A program made the position numbers and the translations under genes. Below the pieces are notes generated by a model, which saw nothing but the letters and a program-made list of their open reading frames with translations, did no database searches and had not been told where the DNA came from. This document shows, piece by piece, positions 22,236-28,720 of a DNA stretch of 32,938 nucleotides. Origin of the DNA: Gordonibacter sp036659115 (lineage in GTDB: Bacteria; Actinomycetota; Coriobacteriia; Coriobacteriales; Eggerthellaceae); the NCBI RefSeq assembly GCF_036659115.1, contig NZ_JAVXDF010000020.1; one strand, given 5' to 3'. Position 1 is the first letter of the stretch. Each line of letters opens with the position of its first letter.

Positions 22236-23717
22236 TTAGTTCTCAGACAGATATTTCGCGATCCCGGCTGCCGCACGTTTTCCCGCGCCCATGGCGAGGA
22301 TGACGGTTGCGGCACCGATGACTGCGTCGCCGCCGGCAAACACGCCCGGCTTGGAAGTGGCGCAGGTGCACTCATCGGCCACGATAAGATGGCGCGACGT
22401 CACCTCGAGCCCCGGTGTGGTCTCGGCGATGAGGGGGTTCGTCTTCGATCCCACCGCAATCACCATCATATCCACGTCGATGACGAACTCGCTGCCCGCC
22501 ACCGCCGCAGGACGGCGGCGCCCGCTTGCATCGGGCTCGCCCAGCTCCATACGCACGCACTCGACGCCGGCAACCCATCCGCTGTCGTCGCCCAGAATAC
22601 GCACCGGGTTGGTAAGCAGCTGGAAGCTGATGCCTTCCTGTTCGGCATGGTGTATCTCTTCCGTGCGGGCAGGCATCTCGTCGCGGCCGCGACGGTACAC
22701 CACGGTCACGTCAGCACCGAGGCGCTTTGCCGTGCGCGCCGCATCCATAGCCACGTTGCCACCGCCCACGACCACGCAGCGCTTGCCCGCATAGACCGGC
22801 GTCTCGTACTCGGGATGACGGTACGCCTTCATCAGGTTCACGCGCGTGAGCAGCTCGCTGGCCACCGACACGCCGTTGAGCCCCTCGCCCGGAATGCCCA
22901 GATAGCCGGGCAGTCCCGCACCGGTGCCCACGAACACGGCGTCGAAGCCGCGCTCGTCCATGAGCTCATCCACGTCATAGAGCTTGCCTACCAGCGTATT
23001 CAGCTCAAACGACACGCCACTGTCTCCGAGAGCATCCACTTCGCGCGCCACGATATCCTTGGGAAGGCGGAACTCGGGAATGCCGTAGGTGAGCACGCCG
23101 CCTACCTTGTGCAGTGCTTCGAACACGGTCACATCCGCCCCATGCTTGGCCAGCTCGCCCGCGCACGTGAGCGATGCCGGGCCGGAACCCACCACAGCCA
23201 CGCGCTTGTCGCCCAAATCGGCGGCCGACAGCACCTCCGGCACAACCGGGCAGGCACCGTCCTCAGGATCGGCCGCACAGCGGTGGGACAGCTCCGTCAG
23301 AGCCGCAGCCGCCTCTTCCGGATGAGCCGCCGCCCAGTCCGACACGAAGCGCTCGAGGCGACCGATGCCGACAGGCTCGCCGTTCTTGCCGCGCGTGCAC
23401 ACCCCTTCGCACTGCGTCTCCTGCGGACACACGCGCCCGCATACCGCGGGCAGCGCATTCGCACCCTTCACGATAGCGTAGGCGGCGCCGAAGTTGCCCT
23501 CGCTTACTTGCTCGATGAACTGCGGGATAGGCACGCCAACCGGGCAGCCCGACACGCAGGGCGCCTTCGGACACTGGATGCAGCGACGCGCCTCGGCAAC
23601 GGCCTCTTCGGCCGTATAGCCCAGCGCCACTTCCTCGAACGTCTGCGCACGCAGCACAGGATCGAGCTCGGGCATGGGCACTTTTTCTTTCTGCTTGTTC
23701 ACCTTGAGGTTCGCCAC
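22236..23717 (-). CDS. nfnB: NfnB / GltA-type NADPH oxidoreductase subunit
   Basis: 493 residues. The N-terminal Cys-rich domain has CIQCPKAPCVSGCPVGVPIP and AVCGRVCPQETQCEGVC, ligands for two [4Fe-4S] clusters. Two Rossmann folds follow: VAVVGSGPASLTCAGELA for FAD and VVVGGGNVAMDAARTAKRLG for NADPH. Similar to GltB/GltD small subunit and sulfide dehydrogenase SudA. The partner directly upstream identifies it as the NADPH subunit of Nfn, the electron-bifurcating ferredoxin:NAD(P)H transhydrogenase. Start is GTG seven bases after AAGGAGG; an in-frame Met lies 14 codons on but without a site. Two bases separate it from nfnA. Confidence 0.92.
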   Translation of the reverse strand: MANLKVNKQKEKVPMPELDPVLRAQTFEEVALGYTAEEAVAEARRCIQCPKAPCVSGCPVGVPIPQFIEQVSEGNFGAAYAIVKGANALPAVCGRVCPQETQCEGVCTRGKNGEPVGIGRLERFVSDWAAAHPEEAAAALTELSHRCAADPEDGACPVVPEVLSAADLGDKRVAVVGSGPASLTCAGELAKHGADVTVFEALHKVGGVLTYGIPEFRLPKDIVAREVDALGDSGVSFELNTLVGKLYDVDELMDERGFDAVFVGTGAGLPGYLGIPGEGLNGVSVASELLTRVNLMKAYRHPEYETPVYAGKRCVVVGGGNVAMDAARTAKRLGADVTVVYRRGRDEMPARTEEIHHAEQEGISFQLLTNPVRILGDDSGWVAGVECVRMELGEPDASGRRRPAAVAGSEFVIDVDMMVIAVGSKTNPLIAETTPGLEVTSRHLIVADECTCATSKPGVFAGGDAVIGAATVILAMGAGKRAAAGIAKYLSEN

Positions 23718-23719
23718 GA

Positions 23720-24610
23720 CTAGGCCTCCTTGTGGTCGTCACCGGAAGATACGGCCGCATCGCCGCATGTGCGTCCCTCAGAAGCCACTTTGCCGGCGGC
23801 CGCCTCGCGCGCAGAGCTCTCGAAGCTGCGATACATGACACCGCGACGCATAGCGTCGTCGTAGTCGACCAGATGTCCGTCGAAGTCGGGACCGTCCACG
23901 CAGGCGTGGAAGTATTCGTCGCCCACCTTCACGCGACAGCCACCGCACATGCCCGTACCATCGATCATCAGCGGGTTCATGGATACCAGCGTCTTAATGC
24001 CGTAAGGCTTCGTCGTGGCCGCCACGAACTTCATCATGATAACCGGGCCCACCGCCAACACCAGGTCGTAGTCGGCACCCTCGTCGATACGCTGTTGCAA
24101 CGCCGCCGTCACCAGGCCCTTGTTGCCGTTGGAGCCGTCGTCGGTCATGATGATCTGGCGCGTAGAGTTCTCGTTGATCTCGTCTTCGAGCAACACGAGG
24201 TCCACGTTGCGGAAACCCGTGATCACATCCACCTCGGCACCGTGATCGTGCAGCCATTTTGCCTGCGAGTACGCGATAGCCGTACCCAAGCCGCCGCCGA
24301 TGACGCACGCGCGCTTCACACCCTCAAGCTCGGTGGGTTTGCCAAGCGGACCCGCGAAATCCAGCAGCGCGTCGCCCACTCGCATCTGTGCGAGGCGCAT
24401 CGTGGTAGCACCCACCGCCTGGAAGATGATAGTGATGGTGCCCGCCTCCGGGTCGCAAGAGTTCATCGTCAACGGAATACGCTCGCCCTGCTCGTCGATG
24501 CGCAGCATAATGAACTGACCAGGCTTGATCTTCCGTGCGATAGCGGGCGCATGCACGACCATGCGGGTTACTTCCGCATTCAGCGCCTCAACTTTTTCGA
24601 TTGCGTACAC
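23720..24610 (-). CDS. nfnA: NfnA-type FAD/[2Fe-2S] NADH oxidoreductase subunit
   Basis: 296 residues. A ferredoxin-NADP reductase fold: the FAD-binding stretch IKPGQFIMLRIDEQGERIPLT (seen in pieces), then the nucleotide site RACVIGGGLGTAIAYSQAK. The C-terminal GMCGGCRVKV and FHACVDGPDFDGH provide Cys ligands for a [2Fe-2S] cluster. Together with NfnB it would couple NADH and reduced ferredoxin to NADP+ reduction in the cytosol, a key redox step in anaerobes. The start is GTG (YAIEKVEAL follows), with GAGG four bases upstream. The family also contains sulfide dehydrogenase SudB and PyrK-like proteins; the nfnB partner supports Nfn. Confidence 0.9.
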   Translation of the reverse strand: MYAIEKVEALNAEVTRMVVHAPAIARKIKPGQFIMLRIDEQGERIPLTMNSCDPEAGTITIIFQAVGATTMRLAQMRVGDALLDFAGPLGKPTELEGVKRACVIGGGLGTAIAYSQAKWLHDHGAEVDVITGFRNVDLVLLEDEINENSTRQIIMTDDGSNGNKGLVTAALQQRIDEGADYDLVLAVGPVIMMKFVAATTKPYGIKTLVSMNPLMIDGTGMCGGCRVKVGDEYFHACVDGPDFDGHLVDYDDAMRRGVMYRSFESSAREAAAGKVASEGRTCGDAAVSSGDDHKEA

Positions 24611-24643
24611 GTCGCCTCTGCCTTTCCCGTCTCAAATATGCAA

Positions 24644-24666
24644 GCAGCACCGTGCTGCGGTGCTGC
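24644..24666. promoter_or_regulatory. Hairpin in the nfn leader
   Basis: GCAGCACCG and CGGTGCTGC are a perfect 9-bp stem with loop TGCTG. It would lie in the 5' leader of nfnA on the minus strand, about 20 bases downstream of the putative -10 box. T's follow it only on the plus strand. Confidence 0.45.
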
Positions 24667-24687
24667 CTTTTGCTGATATAGCCTGCC

Positions 24688-24724
24688 ATTATAGCTTGGA
24701 CCCCTCTACTCGAGTGTTTCGAGT
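24688..24724 (-). promoter_or_regulatory. Possible nfn promoter with overlapping inverted repeat
   Basis: A perfect TATAAT (minus strand, 24688-24693) lies 80 bases before nfnA. The -35 position is poor, but it overlaps the inverted repeat ACTCGA-GTGTT-TCGAGT (24708-24724). A weak -35 box with an operator on top would fit an activator-dependent promoter (inference). Confidence 0.4.
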
Positions 24725-24874
24725 GCGTTACTGAACGGCCAGCGGAGCGAAAAACCCCGAATCAGTCGACGACCAACCGCATAGAGCACGCTACCGCGAA
24801 TACCCCTTTCTGAACGAAGGAGCCGCAACGAAAGCGACCAGCAGAAAAACTGAATTGTGTTTTCAGAGGTTTCT

Positions 24875-24906
24875 TAACGAAAGAAAATCGCGTTTTCCTT
24901 TCGTTA
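24875..24906. repeat. Palindromic hairpin, TAACGAAAG type, copy 1
   Basis: TAACGAAAG (24875-24883) pairs with CTTTCGTTA (24898-24906); AAAA/TTTT adds further pairs. It shares its nine-base arms exactly with the second hairpin 13 bases away. Confidence 0.75.
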
Positions 24907-24910
24907 GCGC

Positions 24911-24954
24911 ACGAAAATCCCCCTCTAACGAAAGAAAACTTTCGTTAGAGGGGG
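24911..24954 (-). terminator. Strong terminator after the UDG gene, TAACGAAAG type, copy 2
   Basis: CCCCCTCTAACGAAAG and its exact complement form a 16-bp stem with a four-base loop. On the minus strand the stem is followed by ATTTTCG. It lies 58 bases past the UDG stop. The stem tip is the same TAACGAAAG palindrome as in copy 1. Confidence 0.8.
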
Positions 24955-25012
24955 AGACCAAACGCAGGGTCATTGCACCCTTGGATAGCGAAGCCCAAGC
25001 TATAGGCAAACC

Positions 25013-25687
25013 CTACAGGGGCTGTTGCTCGGCGCAGGGGTCCGCTTCCGCATCCGACCCGGATGCCAATGACGTAGCGACAGGAGCAGGAGCATCGTCG
25101 GTTATCCGCGCAGCCTTGTCGGCGTCGCTTGCAGCCAGCAGCTCGCCGAGCGTGGCAAAATCGTTCTCTAGCGCCTCGCGCTTCGAGCGGTCGTAGATGG
25201 CGGCGGCAGGGTGGAAGATGGGGAATACCCTGAACTTACCTGCTTGCTGCAGCGTGCCGTGCAGACGGGTGATGCCCACCTCCGTTTTCAAGATGAACTT
25301 CGTGGAGAAATTGCCCAACGTCACAATGAAGTCGGGGTCGATCGTGCGCGTCTGCTCGCGCAGATACGGCGTGCACAGCTCGATCTCCTCGGGACGGGGG
25401 TCGCGGTTCCCGGGAGGACGGCACTTTAGCACATTGGCGATGAACACGTCGCTGCGCTCAAGTCCGGCGATGGCAAGAAGCTCGTTGAGATACTGGCCGG
25501 CTTTGCCCACGAACGGCTCGCCTTGCAGGTCCTCGTTCTTGCCGGGGGCCTCGCCCACGATGAGCACACGCGCCTCGGAGCTCCCCACGCCGAACACCGT
25601 CTGCGTACGGCCGTCGGCCAACGGGCACTTATGGCAGGCCTCGACCTGCGCTCGGATCTCCTCCAAGGGTATATGCAGCTTGGACAT
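25013..25687 (-). CDS. Family 4 uracil-DNA glycosylase ([4Fe-4S])
   Basis: 224 residues. It removes uracil from DNA in base-excision repair. The four Cys ligands of the iron-sulfur cluster are C18 and C21 (CHKC), C89 and C105. Motif 1 is GEAPGKNEDLQGEPF, and motif 2 is in IFHPAAAIY. The intervening NVLKCRPPGNRDPRPEE is typical of family 4. A tail of about 35 residues, rich in Ala, Asp and Glu, extends past the catalytic domain. ATG follows GGAAGGGA. It lies downstream of alr on the same strand with a hairpin between, so it may be a separate unit. Confidence 0.93.
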   Translation of the reverse strand: MSKLHIPLEEIRAQVEACHKCPLADGRTQTVFGVGSSEARVLIVGEAPGKNEDLQGEPFVGKAGQYLNELLAIAGLERSDVFIANVLKCRPPGNRDPRPEEIELCTPYLREQTRTIDPDFIVTLGNFSTKFILKTEVGITRLHGTLQQAGKFRVFPIFHPAAAIYDRSKREALENDFATLGELLAASDADKAARITDDAPAPVATSLASGSDAEADPCAEQQPL

Positions 25688-25721
25688 GCGATTTCCCTTC
25701 CTGCCAGTGCGACCTTGCCTA

Positions 25722-25749
25722 GTCCCACTCCCTCAAAAGGGTGTGGGAC
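25722..25749 (-). terminator. Hairpin between alr and the UDG gene
   Basis: GTCCCAC and GTGGGAC pair, then a T-T mismatch, then CCCT with AGGG and a CAAA loop on the plus strand. It lies about 50 bases after the alr stop. No T-tract follows on the minus strand. Confidence 0.5.
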
Positions 25750-25797
25750 CCTCCTCCGTGAAAACAACCCGCCTTGGAACGGTCGGCCCTCTTCGCG

Positions 25798-27183
25798 CTA
25801 TACGTAGAGCCGGGGCATCCTCTGGGCGAAGCCGATGGACAGCTCGTAGTGGATCGTGCCCAGCATGTTCGCCATATCGTCCAACGTGACGATCGAGTCG
25901 CCTTGACGGCCCACTATCAGCACCTCGTCGCCAATCTGCGGGTCGATGCGCCGACGAGTGCCGTAGGTGCGCAGGTCCACTTCGAACATGCACTGGTCCA
26001 TGCAGATGTTGCCCACCTGGCGGAACCGGCGGCCTTCCATGATCACGTCGGTGCGGCCCGACAGCCCACGGCGCATGCCGTCCGCGTAGCCGAGAGGCAG
26101 CGTGCAAATCCTCACGCTACCGGGGCTGCGGTAGTTCAACCCGTAGCTCACCCCTTCGCTCATAGGCACGAGCCGCGTGTCGCTGATGCGCGCATGCACG
26201 CTCAGAGCGGGCCGCAGATCGATCATCGTGCGTGTTTCCTGGCACGGATGCAAGCCGTACAGGGCGATGCCGGGCCGTACCATGTCGAAATGCACGTCAG
26301 GATAGCGAATGGTAGCCGCCGAGTTCGCCGCATGGATGATGCCCGGGTCGAAGCCCGCAACCTTCATGGCTTGGAGCGCCTCCAAGAAGCGCTTCGTCTG
26401 GATATGGAAGTCCAGCGTCTCCGGCGCGTCGGCGGTCGCGAAGTGCGTGAACGTGCCTACCAGGTCGAGTGCGCGGTGAAAGCTCACCTGCGACATGAAC
26501 TCGACCACCTCGTCGTGGCGCACGCCAATGCGGTTCATGCCCGTGTTCACCGCCAAGTGGTAAGGCGCACGGATGCTGTAGGCATCCGCCGCCTCGGCGT
26601 ACTGGATGGCGAAATCGGGCGTGTAGATGCTCGGCATGACCTTGTAGGCCAGCAGCAACGGGATGGCCTCCATCGGCGGCTGGGACAGCACCAGGATCGG
26701 TGCGTTCACCAGCGCTTCGCGCAGCTCGATGGCCTCGTCGATAGTGGCGACACCCAGATACTCGGCACCGGAGTTCAGCGCCGTCTTCGCGCAGCGCACC
26801 GCACCGTGCCCATAGCCGTCGGCCTTCACCACCGCCATGACGCGCACGCCGTGGCCCACGTGCTGCTTGAGCGCCGTCATGTTGTGGCGGACAACGCCCA
26901 GATCGACCTCCGTCCACGCCCAGCGCCTATCGGTGGCCGGGATAAGTCGCAGCTTGTCGGGGTCGAAGTTGGCGGCACCCGCATCGGGCCGCGCATGATC
27001 GCGTGCGTACTGGAACGCTCCTTGGGCGCCACTGCCATACGTTGACGGAACGCCCGACAAAGGCGTACCCTCGGTTGTATACGCCCCTACCGGCGTACGC
27101 CCGACGCTTGCGCTCGCCGGCTCGAATCCCGGCTTGCGGTTTGCGAACCCGGTAAATCCATTGGGAATATCTTGTGCCGCCAT
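25798..27183 (-). CDS. alr: Alanine racemase with N-terminal extension
   Basis: 461 residues. A PLP enzyme that makes D-alanine for peptidoglycan. The PLP lysine is K120 in AVVKADGYGHG, and the second catalytic residue is the Tyr of EGVSYGLNYRSPG. The C-terminal domain has the conserved MDQCMFEV and GDEVLIVG. The family is usually about 370 residues. Here roughly 85 extra residues precede the first conserved strand (RRWAWTEVDLGVVRHN), rich in Gly, Pro and Ala and probably disordered. The start at Met of MAAQDIPNG follows GGAG at five bases; no better start is seen nearer the conserved domain. Confidence 0.94.
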   Translation of the reverse strand: MAAQDIPNGFTGFANRKPGFEPASASVGRTPVGAYTTEGTPLSGVPSTYGSGAQGAFQYARDHARPDAGAANFDPDKLRLIPATDRRWAWTEVDLGVVRHNMTALKQHVGHGVRVMAVVKADGYGHGAVRCAKTALNSGAEYLGVATIDEAIELREALVNAPILVLSQPPMEAIPLLLAYKVMPSIYTPDFAIQYAEAADAYSIRAPYHLAVNTGMNRIGVRHDEVVEFMSQVSFHRALDLVGTFTHFATADAPETLDFHIQTKRFLEALQAMKVAGFDPGIIHAANSAATIRYPDVHFDMVRPGIALYGLHPCQETRTMIDLRPALSVHARISDTRLVPMSEGVSYGLNYRSPGSVRICTLPLGYADGMRRGLSGRTDVIMEGRRFRQVGNICMDQCMFEVDLRTYGTRRRIDPQIGDEVLIVGRQGDSIVTLDDMANMLGTIHYELSIGFAQRMPRLYV

Positions 27184-27305
27184 GCTGCTCCGCTCTCGTT
27201 CGAATCGCCTTCGTTCGCGCACCAGTATAGCACTGGCGGCATCGCGCAGCCGGCATCCGGAGGCGAAGGAGCGCGCAGCATGCCAGAGAAACCACGCACT
27301 GATCG

Positions 27306-27640
27306 CTACCCTTCCAGCTGGCCCAGCATGTCCAGCAGCTCCTGGCGCTTGTGGATAGCGAGCTTCGTGTAGATGTGCTTGGCGTGGGTACGCACGGTAT
27401 TCTCCGAGATAACCAGGCGCTCAGCAATAGAGGCCATGCTGTTTCCGCGAGCAATGAGCTCCATGACCTCGGTTTCGCGCAGGGACAACCCGTACGCCTC
27501 CTGCAGGTCGAGACACTGCTTCGACACGCGGTCGCGGATGACGCCCGCATCATCCGAAGCCGAGGGGCGGTTGCGGCGCTTCTTGGGCGCCTTCTCGCCG
27601 GGAGCTCGCGCATCGAGGCAGGAGGCTCCGCCCATCGCCT
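27306..27640 (-). pseudogene. Truncated LuxR regulator, C-terminal HTH only
   Basis: A complete LuxR DNA-binding domain is seen: SLRETEVMELIARGNSMASI, then AERLVISENTVRTHAKHIYT and ending LLDMLGQLEG. Before it come a basic linker (EKAPKKRRNRP) and an acidic stretch typical of the membrane-LuxR type found elsewhere in this window. The reading frame stays open upstream to 27836, but from about 27620 that sequence is the antisense of a dmsC relic, not a membrane domain. No ribosome site is seen before a suitable Met. The sensor half appears lost. A short free HTH protein might still be made, but this is doubtful. Confidence 0.7.
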
Positions 27641-27944
27641 GCATCGTCAGCGCCCTCGCACGCCTGGGCGCCGCCAGCCGCGAAGAGGCTGTGCGCATCG
27701 ACCGCATGTGCGCGTGTCCGTTTTCGGTGTGCCTGGTCGGGTTCATCGCATCCGCCACGCACCTGGGCACGCCAGCGAACGCCCTGCACGTTTTCTGGAG
27801 CATCGGACGCTCGACGCTGTCCAACGAGGTGCGCAACGCCCGCTGGGCGATTTTTTAGTCGTAGCCGCAGCTTCTTTCGCCCTGGTCGCGGGGACCATCG
27901 CGCGCCTGGTGTTCTACCAGCTGCATATGACCGTAGGGTTCTAG
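27622..27944 (+). pseudogene. dmsC: Relic of a DmsC-type membrane anchor gene
   Basis: Two pieces of a DMSO reductase anchor subunit. Piece one (to about 27840) reads EEAVRIDRM, then VCLVGFIASATHLGTPANAL and SIGRSTLSNEVRNA, matching the loop and second helix of DmsC (E. coli has GFIASMLHLGSPMRA and SNEI). Piece two, in another frame (27846-27944), reads GDFLVVAAASFALVAGTIA and then RLVFYQLHMTVGF, like the last helix. The first helix, the start codon and about 170 middle residues are missing. It is therefore a dead gene. It runs away from the truncated luxR, and their lost 5' ends meet near 27610-27660. Confidence 0.72.
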
Positions 27945-27961
27945 GTCGGCTTTCGTCGGGC

Positions 27962-27991
27962 GGTTCCGGCGGCTGGCAATCCGCCGGAACC
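27962..27991. repeat. Palindromic repeat, copy A, after mog
   Basis: GGTTCCGGCGG and CCGCCGGAACC are a perfect 11-bp inverted repeat with an eight-base loop, six bases from the mog stop. Nearly the same sequence occurs after moeA at 28691-28720. No T-tract follows on the minus strand. Confidence 0.85.
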
Positions 27992-27997
27992 TACCGG

Positions 27998-28480
27998 CTA
28001 GTGCCCGCCGCCCGCCATCATCTTGACGGCATGCGGCAAAGCGCCCACGATGCCTCCCCAGTTCTCACGCGCAGCCTTCTCGCTGCCAGGAAGGTTGATG
28101 ACCAAGTGACGGCCGCGCTGCATGCACAGGGCACGCGACAGCATAGCGTAGGGCGTGATGGCTAGCGAGTGGGCGCGCATGGCCTCGGCAATGCCGGGCA
28201 CGTTGCGGTCGCACGCGTCCATCGTGGCCTCAGGCGTCACGTCGCGCAGCGAAAGGCCGCTGCCGCCGCAGGTCAAGACAACGTCCACATCCTGCTCGTC
28301 GCAAGCGCGCACGATAGCCGACGCGATGAAGGGCCGCTCGTCTTCGACCACCACGTGGCTTTTGCACTCCCAGCCGTTCTCGGCGATGAGCGCTTCGAGC
28401 GCCGCACCCGCCGTATCCTCCTTGATACTGCGCGTGTCGGAGCATGTGATAAGAGCAAAGCTGATGGGACTGTTGGACAT
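27998..28480 (-). CDS. mog: Molybdenum cofactor protein, MogA/MoaB family
   Basis: 160 residues. Family members adenylylate molybdopterin before molybdenum insertion by MoeA. The signature TCGGSGLSLRDVTPEAT corresponds to the family's TGGTG...RDVTPEA loop. The C-terminal LPGSEKAARENWGGIVGALPHAV is also typical. The start Met (MSNSPISFALITC) follows AAAGGA at about ten bases; the frame is open for 63 more codons upstream but that stretch folds into hairpins and is likely leader. MogA and MoaB cannot be told apart by sequence alone. It lies downstream of moeA on the same strand. Confidence 0.9.
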   Translation of the reverse strand: MSNSPISFALITCSDTRSIKEDTAGAALEALIAENGWECKSHVVVEDERPFIASAIVRACDEQDVDVVLTCGGSGLSLRDVTPEATMDACDRNVPGIAEAMRAHSLAITPYAMLSRALCMQRGRHLVINLPGSEKAARENWGGIVGALPHAVKMMAGGGH

Positions 28481-28592
28481 GGGGGCATTCCTTTCTCGCA
28501 GGTTGGTCGGGGCGATCGCCGATCGCCCCTTCCGGCGCAAGCCGGAAAATAAACGCGCTGGTCCAGCAAAGTCAGCGAGGAGCTTCGAGGTG

Positions 28593-28664
28593 CCCGAGAT
28601 TGCCGCGAAAGCCCGACGACGCGTGCTTCTGCACGCGAGGAGGGCTTGGAGCGGCAAGATCGGG
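28593..28664. ncRNA. Candidate structured RNA (orientation open)
   Basis: Four nested helices line up in a single rod. On the plus strand the internal loops are purine-rich (GA opposite GA; GACGA opposite AGGA), able to form sheared G-A pairs. On the minus strand they are TC opposite TC, with an AGAA cap. As minus-strand RNA it would be in the mog leader and could be a cofactor-sensing element; as plus-strand RNA it could be a small RNA. No conserved motif of a known class was recognised. Confidence 0.45.
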
Positions 28665-28690
28665 TGCATCGGAGCTCCGCAGCGTCGGGT

Positions 28691-28720
28691 GGTTCCGGCG
28701 GCTTGCCAGCCGCCGGAACC
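28691..28720. repeat. Palindromic repeat, copy B, after moeA
   Basis: GGTTCCGGCGGC and GCCGCCGGAACC are a perfect 12-bp inverted repeat with a six-base loop. It abuts the moeA stop codon. It differs from copy A at a few positions, mostly in the loop, and both are followed on the minus strand by CCCGACG. Confidence 0.85.

Larger units (their letters stand above)
24611..25012. other. 402-base gene-free region between nfnA and the UDG gene
   Basis: No coding ORF is supported. It holds the nfn leader hairpin, a possible nfn promoter with an inverted repeat, and two related hairpins built on TAACGAAAG/CTTTCGTTA. The stretch from about 24740 to 24870 shows nothing I can interpret. Confidence 0.7.
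28481..28720. other. Structured intergenic region between mog and moeA
   Basis: 240 bases with almost continuous hairpins. H1: GGGGCGATC/GATCGCCCC at 28509-28529. H2: TTCCGGC/GCCGGAA at 28530-28547. A long composite stem at 28593-28664 with pairs CCCGA/TCGGG, TTGCCGC/GCGGCAA, GCCC/GGGC and CGCGTGC/GCACGCG, 23 pairs in all, broken by internal loops. Palindromic repeat copy B follows at 28691-28720. It would be the 5' leader of mog, or a small RNA of its own. Confidence 0.75.

Noticed and set aside
22236..23717. Glutamate synthase small subunit (GltD) instead of NfnB
   Set aside because: The domain layout is shared, but no large glutamate synthase gene is adjacent, whereas an NfnA-type partner lies two bases upstream.
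24875..24954. Repeated AACGAAAG units as a CRISPR array
   Set aside because: Only two palindromic pairs, no regular spacers, and one is a clear terminator; no cas genes are nearby.
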